Source of the DNA: Glandiceps talaboti | Lineage: Eukaryota > Hemichordata > Enteropneusta > Spengelidae | Reading direction: 5' to 3' | DNA length: 27,500 bases | NCBI RefSeq assembly: GCF_964340395.1 | Contig: NC_135558.1 | Location: forward strand, 5,547,501-5,575,000 | In this document: positions 21,373 to 27,500 of the stretch, in pieces | Numbering within the stretch: position 1 is the stretch's first letter | Layout: every line of letters starts with the position of its first letter | Position numbers and translations under genes: made by a program | Notes under the pieces: generated by a model | Told to the model about the DNA's origin: nothing | Databases searched by the model: none | What the model saw: only the letters and a program-made list of their open reading frames with translations

Positions 21373-21639
21373 CTATGAAAGATAGTGATTTAAACGTGCA
21401 CTTTGCAGCGTGGTATGACAGTTGGCTGCAACTGTGACTCTTTGAAAGGGCTTCAGTTTTTGCTGGCTTTCCTTGCTCCAATGATTATGAATTGCTCTGT
21501 TCCCTCTGGGCTTATCATATATCATTGCAACGCCAATTATAGCTAGGATAATACCCACTCTGCGTCCTATCACGAATTCATGAGCTTGTACTGGTACATT
21601 TGCACCGAGCTCTTTATAATATGGCCATTGCCTGTTCAT
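21373..21639 (-). CDS. Hypothetical small ORF, 88 residues, possible single-pass membrane microprotein
   Basis: I do not recognise the family. ATG with a favourable context (A at -3). The frame is open upstream for 14 more codons to a TGA. Residues about 27-42 (RRVGIILAIIGVAMIY) form a short hydrophobic segment bounded by Arg/Arg and Asp-Lys-Pro-Arg, like a small mitochondrial or ER membrane protein; the rest is basic and polar. AATAAA lies 58 bp past the stop on the same strand (21315-21310). An ETS-type ACCGGAAAT lies about 80 bp upstream. It could be a single-exon gene, a retrocopy of a small membrane protein, or chance; the frame is short enough for chance. Confidence 0.22.
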   Translation of the reverse strand: MNRQWPYYKELGANVPVQAHEFVIGRRVGIILAIIGVAMIYDKPRGNRAIHNHWSKESQQKLKPFQRVTVAANCHTTLQSARLNHYLS

Positions 21640-24056
21640 CTTCTTTGTCGACCAACGAAAATACTGTTTTTCTCCGCACGATCAAATCAAACAAGATCCC
21701 TATAATACTAGATTTCCGGTAAAAAAAAACCATCTCAGACATTTTCCACCAATTAAGCAGTATGAGATGGCGTTTAATTACTTAGACTGAAATATTTACT
21801 CTACTTTTTCTGTATTACAATTATATTTATTGTATGTTTATTTATTTACATTCTGGAAAATTGCGAAAGATATATCGCATTTATAATTTAGTAAAAAGAA
21901 CATTTGAGTCTTACAAAGGGATTATTTTATTTAAGGAGTACACATTGCATTTTATAATTGACTTTTGACGATAAAAAAAATGATTTTAAGAAAAATATAT
22001 TTGGAGTGATCATGATCGTACCTCTATTGTGATAAACGTCTCAATAGGTTTTTTTTTCGTCTCTTTGTTTTGCCTACAGCTTCACTTTGAAATACTCGGC
22101 ATAAAATCCCATTCCAGTCACATAAAAAACGTGAGTAAAAATGAAATTGTACGTGACTCTGTCATTAATGTAACCGTGTTGACCACGAAGAGTTATACTC
22201 GAAATAGGAGAATCACGTCCGAATGTTAAATTTAATTCGACACCTGTTAAATAGCAGAGCAGACATACCGCTTGCAGGAAGAATTGTTTTTTTTTTTCAT
22301 ACACGAGACTCAGTATGTATTTGGGTGGCGTAGGTCGTAAGCTAAATCCGTCCTACAGGCGAACAGAGGTACCTTTGTTCTGCACCTTTTCACTTCAAAA
22401 CTAACTAAAGAGGGAAATATTTATGGTAAACGTGCCTCCATTATGTAGAAATGAGCCATAATTCATGCAACAACGACTCGCAAAAGCGCTGCAAAAGACT
22501 GCCTTAGAAAATCACAATTCGGGTCATCTGTCAAAAAAAGGAGAGAGAAAGGAGTAACTTGACGCTGTTGTTTCCAGGAACAGAGAGAAGTAGGGCGAAT
22601 TAAATTATTGTCCACAAAAATAACATGGTTGGTCTCTTTAGCAATTAACTCTAACCTCTATTGGAAATCACATTAGAGATATGTACTAGAGACTACGAAA
22701 CGAGAATTACAATAGCGCTCATCATATAGATATACGGTTGTTTTTCTTGGGGCATAATTTCAGGGTCTCTCGCTGGACCTCTTAAGTTGTTCAGACAATA
22801 CCCTATCACTACAAGTTGAGAGATGGACTATACATGTATTCTTAACTCTCTTTTTTGAACGGTATTCGTTGACTGGAACCAATATCGTTTTGCCCGCTGG
22901 CATTACAACTATTGCTCACCGACTGCAAATCACAAAAGGGGGAGGAGGCTCTTGAATTGAACCAATCAGGGCCGAATTAATTAAGGGGTGATTGTTTTTG
23001 CATCGGATGAAACAAAGGTATTGCGTGGATTGATGGTGTGTCAGCACAGGTCACAGCACACAGCAGTGGGGCTGAAAGCAATCGCTGGTCCACAGAGTAT
23101 AGTATGTAATTATTTCCCCATCATGCGTCTATTATCGTGGATATTAAGCGAACCATCCCAGCGGAGACGCTGCAGACTTACCGGTCAGACGGATCGTGCA
23201 GTTCTGAAAGCTCAAGCAACGAACCCAACATCTGGAGCGAGATTTATCGCTGTGTGTATAACACAGGAGCTTTTTCTGGTCTTTATAAACCACATCAGTA
23301 ATGTCAGCAAGAAAGCAACGTATCACTGTCCTAAATGTATTTGTTTTTTCCAATGAAACTAAACCAGTGCCTTTTTCCAGAAGCTAAAAGAGCTTTCAAA
23401 TGTCGCGTGGCTACTTCTTCTAAATTTACGATCATTTCTCTGTATTTTCCTCGTTGGATTAAGTCGCATTTGCCGCACGCCGTGTTTTGGTTAGGGTCGT
23501 AAAAGACCCGCTCGAGCACGAGCCTCTCATAAACTCCTAAGTACAGTTTCCGAGAGTCTCCTTTACAAAAGTGAACAGATTGGTGGGAAAGAAAAGAAAA
23601 ACGGACCTCAGATGTAAAACGAATTTGATTTGAACATGAAACATACACTATGACAGATTTCAACGAATTTGATGTCGATAATAAATCATAGAGAGAGAGA
23701 GAGCTAGGCAGGGTGTCGTCTTCCAATTATTGCACACTGTCATCACTTACAATGCGACAACCTGCCAACCAGCCAATTCACGTGAAAGGCACACTCTCTC
23801 TGTTATTTTAGTTAAATTTGAGAGGCTGTCACGCTTACCATGTATATCTCTCGTATAGTCGCTGACATTAGGCTAAAAGCACATTAAAATGAAACTACCC
23901 TATAGTACAGTTGGATGTTGTTAGCTCAATATCGTGTCCAAAAATATCGTTTCAGTCGTTCGTTGTGTTCATGATGAAAGTTGTCAGTGATTGTTTCGCA
24001 TCTGATCTTTCCTTACTTGCACGAACGCATTTTTGTCTTACATTAATTGCTATATT
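21640..24056. other. Intergenic, no supported gene; possible cryptic minus-strand first exon near 23.2 kb
   Basis: The open frames at 22988-23356 (+) and 23331-23726 (-) begin at non-ATG codons and look like no family. A short GA run sits at 23690-23703. A TATA-ATG-donor arrangement on the minus strand (23287 to 23180) is described among the findings. The stretch 22950-23000 (ACCAATCAGGGCC, AATTAATTAAGGGG) is motif-rich. Confidence 0.45.
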
Positions 24057-24153
<97 letters not shown>

Positions 24154-24286
24154 TTGTTTGTTTGTCTTTTGTTATGTATGTCCCTGTATATCGGTCACTC
24201 ACCCTCTCACTCACCCTCTCACTCACTCACTCACTCACTCACTCACTCACTCACTCACTCACTCACTCACTGCCTCTTTGTTTGTT

Positions 24287-24318
<32 letters not shown>
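24057..24318 (+). repeat. Compound tetranucleotide microsatellite (TGTC)n-(TGTT)n-(ACTC)n-(TGTC)n
   Basis: TGTC units to about 24150, TTTG units to 24166, a unique gap, ACTC units at about 24195-24271, then TTTG/TCTG units to 24318. Apparent Cys-Leu-Ser-Val proteins over it are repeat translations in all frames. Confidence 0.97.
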
Positions 24319-24354
24319 ATGCCTAGTCTAAATATGTTTTGACACATTTCGTTG

Positions 24355-24511
24355 AAAGTAACTATGCACCCATTATCAAGGATATCTTTCGATTCTCAAA
24401 GTAACGATGCACCCCATTATCAAGGATATTATTCGATTCTCAAAGTAACTATGCACCCCATTATCAATGATATCTTTCGATTCTCAAAGTACTTTGATGT
24501 CACCCACTATT
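24355..24511 (+). repeat. 44-bp minisatellite, about 3.5 copies
   Basis: Units begin AAAGTAACTATGCACCC and end TTTCGATTCTC. Copies lie at 24355-24397 (43 bp, one C fewer), 24398-24441, 24442-24485 and a diverged partial copy from 24486. They differ by only a few substitutions, so the expansion is recent. Confidence 0.92.
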
Positions 24512-24794
24512 TATTCGATATCTGAGAATGTGCGTACGTTGATAAGACAATGTAGAACTAAAGGCGTCCTTAGGATTAAGTGATTGAAATCATTAAAATC
24601 TCGTTCATTTCCAGTCACATTCTCCATTTAGTTATCATACCATGAATTGTCATTATTTATTTTTTCTTTTGATGAATTGTCAAAGTTTAACAGATCGATT
24701 GTTTTTAGTGAACTTGAGATTAAATTGTCGCTACCTTCTATTTGACTATGGGTAAAGATTCATCGCTATATCGAACTGTACAAATGACAGTACT
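24512..24794. other. Unique spacer between repeats
   Basis: AT-rich, no gene or site recognised. Confidence 0.5.
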
Positions 24795-24796
24795 GT

Positions 24797-24805
24797 GTCT
24801 GTCTA

Positions 24806-24842
<37 letters not shown>

Positions 24843-24970
24843 GTATGTATGTATGTATGTATGTATGTATGTATGTATGTATGTATGTATGTATGTATGT
24901 ATGTATGTATGTATGTATCTATGTATCTATGTATGTATCTATCTATCTATCTATCTATCTGTGTCTGTGT
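24797..24970 (+). repeat. Compound microsatellite (TGTC)n-(TATG)n-(TATC)n
   Basis: TCTG units to 24840, about 80 bp of ATGT units, then mixed ATCT/ATGT and ATCT units to about 24960, ending in TGTGTCTGTG. Each block differs from the next by one base per unit, which fits point mutation followed by slippage. Confidence 0.97.
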
Positions 24971-25522
24971 TTCAAACGAAAATTGTGGTATATAGACACA
25001 ATTCCATCAATCAAACCTCTGCTATTCTTCGTTGTTTATCTTTATTTTCTCTCCAATGATTCACTTTACTTTTTAAAAAGTTAGCAACATTTGATAACGA
25101 CTGCGATCATGTTCACATTTGACGTATCAGTAAATTGCCCGGAGCTAGCCATTTGAGTGGTGTATCTTACAAAACGCACTAAACCGTGACAAATGGTTCT
25201 CCAAATTCATTTTCCAAAGATGGATTTACTTTGTTCCTCGTTGCGATGCTATCGCCACAATCAATATTGATATATATATAGCTTCTATCTATGTATGTGG
25301 CCATGGCTCTGAATCACTGGGCATGCGTGACGTTGACGTTGACGCGGTTGAGTTTTATCGTCCTTGTTATTTCTGAATGTAGACATGTCATTGGTTGAAC
25401 AAAAAGTTTATAACATCAAAACAGCCAAGTCAATGGATAACCAAAGTACTTGTGACAATAAAGTGATGGGTAAAAATTACTTCATCCACGTCTCCTCCTC
25501 ATATCTTCACCATCTCCACTTC
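24971..25522. other. Unique spacer between repeats
   Basis: No gene recognised. A duplicated GACGTTGACGTTGACGCGG lies near 25329-25347 and a short TATA run near 25269. Confidence 0.5.
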
Positions 25523-25533
25523 TTATCCTCCTC

Positions 25534-25587
<54 letters not shown>

Positions 25588-25712
25588 TATCATCATCATA
25601 ATCATCAACATCATCATCGTCGTCGTCGTCGTCATCGTTGTCACCACCACCACCACCACCACCACCACCACCACCGCCACCACCACCACCACCACCACTA
25701 CCAACACTATGA
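25523..25712 (+). repeat. Compound trinucleotide microsatellite (ATC)n-(GTC)n-(CAC)n
   Basis: CTC units, then about 75 bp of ATC, a short GTC block (about 25616-25633), then CAC/ACC units to about 25700. Poly-Ile/Thr or poly-Met/Val frames are artefacts of the repeat. Confidence 0.97.
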
Positions 25713-26230
25713 CCATTACCTCCACTTTAATCATGTCAAGATTCCCCGGCGTTAAGACGTATCGTAGACATTGCCCCATGCACCACACACGCTACACATG
25801 GCGTACTTTAGATCCATCCAACTCAATCAACCAGTGCCGAAGCCTGTAATGAGTTGATCTTGATTTTTTCTTTGAGGTAACTCATCCCACATGGCGATAA
25901 ATTAGAAGAACAAACACCACTTTGCGATTTTAATTTTCAAGTGTAGTTGGCGCTGTAGTGGCATTCAAAACCTGTGCATGATGTTGGATTACAAACAATG
26001 AAACACTTCGTTCAGAATTTTTACAAATGACACCGTAATTAGCTAATATATGTAATATCAAGTTATGTTACATTTACACGTTAACATATTTTGATATGGT
26101 ATGTAGATAGAATAGAACTGCAGAAAAGGGGCAGGGAGAGGTAGAATTAGGGAATGTTGTAGACAAATACGACTAAGAATTAAGTATACATAAAGGACGA
26201 GCACGAAATATGAAGAGACATACGTATTGG
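25713..26230. other. Unique spacer between repeats
   Basis: AT-rich, nothing recognised. Confidence 0.5.
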
Positions 26231-26303
26231 CAAACAAACAGACAGACTGACTGACTGACTGACTGACTGACTGACTGACAGACAGAGGGAGGGACTGACG
26301 GAC

Positions 26304-26334
<31 letters not shown>

Positions 26335-26568
26335 CTGACTGACTGACTGACTGACTGACTGACTGACTGACTGACTGACTGACTGACTGACTAACCAACC
26401 AACCGACCGACCGACCAATCAATCAATCAACCAACCGACCGAATGACCGTCCGTCCGACCGACCGACAGACAGACAGACAGACAGACAGACAGATAGACA
26501 GACAGACACACGCACACACACACACACAAAGACACAGACAGACAAACAAACAGACAGACAGACAGACA

Positions 26569-26610
<42 letters not shown>
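26231..26610 (-). repeat. Long compound microsatellite (CTGA)n-(TTGA)n-(CTGA)n-(CCAA/CCGA)n-(CAGA)n-(CA)n
   Basis: About 380 bp built of successive tetranucleotide blocks that differ by one base each, ending in a (CA)n run to 26610. Its CAGA blocks are the complement of the TGTC units at 24057 and 24797, so the polarity is reversed relative to those arrays. Confidence 0.97.
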
Positions 26611-26611
<1 letters not shown>

Positions 26612-26872
26612 TTTAAATTAGTTGAATATTGCGGGAAAAGACGCGCAAGATATACAAGATGTATTTCACGGTCCACACGGACTATCTTGTAAGATAAACG
26701 TGGTATCTTGTAATGGTGAATGGTAAGACATCATGGTTCTATGGTAGGAATTAATGTACCTCGTAGACCATCGATTACTTTCTCGAAAATTCTCTTCTAA
26801 TCAATGTAGCACACATATGTGTCAGAGTAGAGAAGGGCAAACAACCAAGCTTGTAGATTGCCTAACTTAGTA

Positions 26873-27222
26873 TTAAAGTGGCCATATAAATGACAAGTGG
26901 GTATTTATTTTTGGATTTTTTATTCATAAAACAACTTTACCATGTTTTCCTTCTCGTGAAAAAAAATACACCAAGCCCATGTTTGTAACTCAATAAATTG
27001 CCAAAAAAAATACAAATATGTCAAATGTTTGTTAATTTACGTACAATAACAAACTTTTTAGACACTTTCTAGCTTTTTGCAATGTATTGAGTTACAAACA
27101 AGGGCTTACTGTATATTGTTTCACATTGGGGTTTTTTTCAAGTAGGAAAACGTGGAAGAGTTGCTTTATGAATAGAAAAATCCCAAATAAATGCCCATTT
27201 GTCATCTATATGGCTACTTTAA
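26873..27222. mobile_element. MITE-like foldback element, about 350 bp
   Basis: Long inverted repeat. The left arm (about 26873-27010) starts TTAAAGTGGCCATATA. The complement of the right arm (about 27073-27222) starts TTAAAGTAGCCATATA. The arms match along about 135-150 bp with small gaps (for example GTTTGTAACTCAATAAATTG opposite GTTTGTAACTCAATACATTG). The loop is about 60 bp and non-coding. TAG occurs just outside both ends (26868-26870 and 27225-27227), a possible 3-bp target duplication, though TA is also possible. No transposase, so non-autonomous; superfamily undetermined. Confidence 0.8.
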
Positions 27223-27500
27223 TGTAGTTTACCATTTCTTCTGCTGTGCGATGCCATCTTATATTCAGAAAATTACAATGGATTTAATGTAGGCATACGC
27301 TGTGAAGTAAATCCTTATTTTCAACCCTCCGTATAAGATAGGTCATAGTTCAAAAAACCGGATACAGTTGAAGTGGCAAAAACAGACAGTCATCAATTTA
27401 TATCATCAATACAGTCGTAGTAATAATCATTGCTATCATAGGTTAAGTTAACATTCAGTTTTCAAGTTAAATACTTACACAATAAGTGTTACGTATCATA
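27223..27500. other. Intergenic, no gene seen
   Basis: AT-rich end of the window without recognisable structure. Confidence 0.5.

Noticed and set aside
22988-23356. 122-codon + frame
   Set aside because: No ATG at the start and no recognisable motif; only two Cys pairs near the end, not a zinc-finger pattern.
23331-23726. 131-codon minus frame
   Set aside because: Begins at TTG, has no family resemblance, and overlaps a GA run; AT/GC balance in this stretch permits chance frames.
24057-24318. CRISPR-like direct repeats
   Set aside because: Simple tetranucleotide repeats without spacers in eukaryotic DNA.
23911-25084. Long open frames rich in Cys-Leu-Ser-Val, Thr-His-Ser or Tyr-Val-Cys-Met
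   Set aside because: They are translations of tetranucleotide microsatellites, open in several frames because the unit contains no stop; no unique protein sequence.
25364-25849. 161-codon + frame with poly-Ile and poly-Thr, and the 93-codon minus frame with poly-Met/Val
   Set aside because: Product of the ATC/GTC/CAC trinucleotide array; flanking residues show no domain.
26173-26676. Ser-Gln-Ser-Val and Cys-Val repeat frames on the minus strand
   Set aside because: Translations of the CTGA/CAGA/CA array.

Overview
The window is AT-rich animal genomic DNA. It has long introns, GT-AG splice sites, long intergenic stretches and heavy microsatellite content. It holds one gene I can assign with high confidence: a BarH-like homeobox transcription factor gene (Barhl), on the minus strand at the low-coordinate end. 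All coding exons are present: exon 1 at 8819-9347, exon 2 at 5314-5527 and exon 3 at 42-303. Spliced at the observed sites they give one 334-residue protein with no frame problem. It carries a FIL/EH1-like repressor motif, a Bar-class homeodomain with Thr47 and Tyr49, and the conserved Barhl C-terminal tail. The sequence resembles vertebrate BARHL2 but the flanks are quite divergent. I therefore infer an invertebrate bilaterian, perhaps a hemichordate or lophotrochozoan; the phylum cannot be fixed from this sequence.

Region by region (+ coordinates). 1-41 is the start of the Barhl 3' UTR, cut by the window edge. 304-5313 is intron 2 and 5528-8818 is intron 1. 9348-10640 is the 5' leader and proximal promoter region. 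It has a TATA box (9969-9976, minus strand), CCAAT boxes and a possible leader intron whose removal would leave a leader free of upstream ATGs. From about 10.6 kb to the right end (about 17 kb) I recognise no conventional gene. This looks like the upstream regulatory desert typical of developmental transcription factor genes.

The desert holds two MITE-like inverted-repeat elements (13169-13412 and 26873-27222), twin (TA)n tracts (11622-11706 and 11777-11854) and a 112-bp (GA)n tract (18316-18427). It also holds a 44-bp minisatellite (24355-24511) and a cluster of compound microsatellites between 24057 and 26610. Several stretches crowd homeodomain, POU, Sox and Otx-type motifs and are candidate enhancers (16.3, 17.6 and 19.4 kb, plus 1.4-1.7 and 7.8-8.0 kb inside the introns). 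An 88-codon ATG-initiated minus-strand ORF at 21373-21639, with an AATAAA 58 bp past its stop, is the only other coding candidate and is weak.

I did not find a novel multi-gene system. The most useful second-look items are the single FIL motif in this Barhl, the predicted promoter and spliced leader, the two MITEs, and the opposed-polarity microsatellite block.
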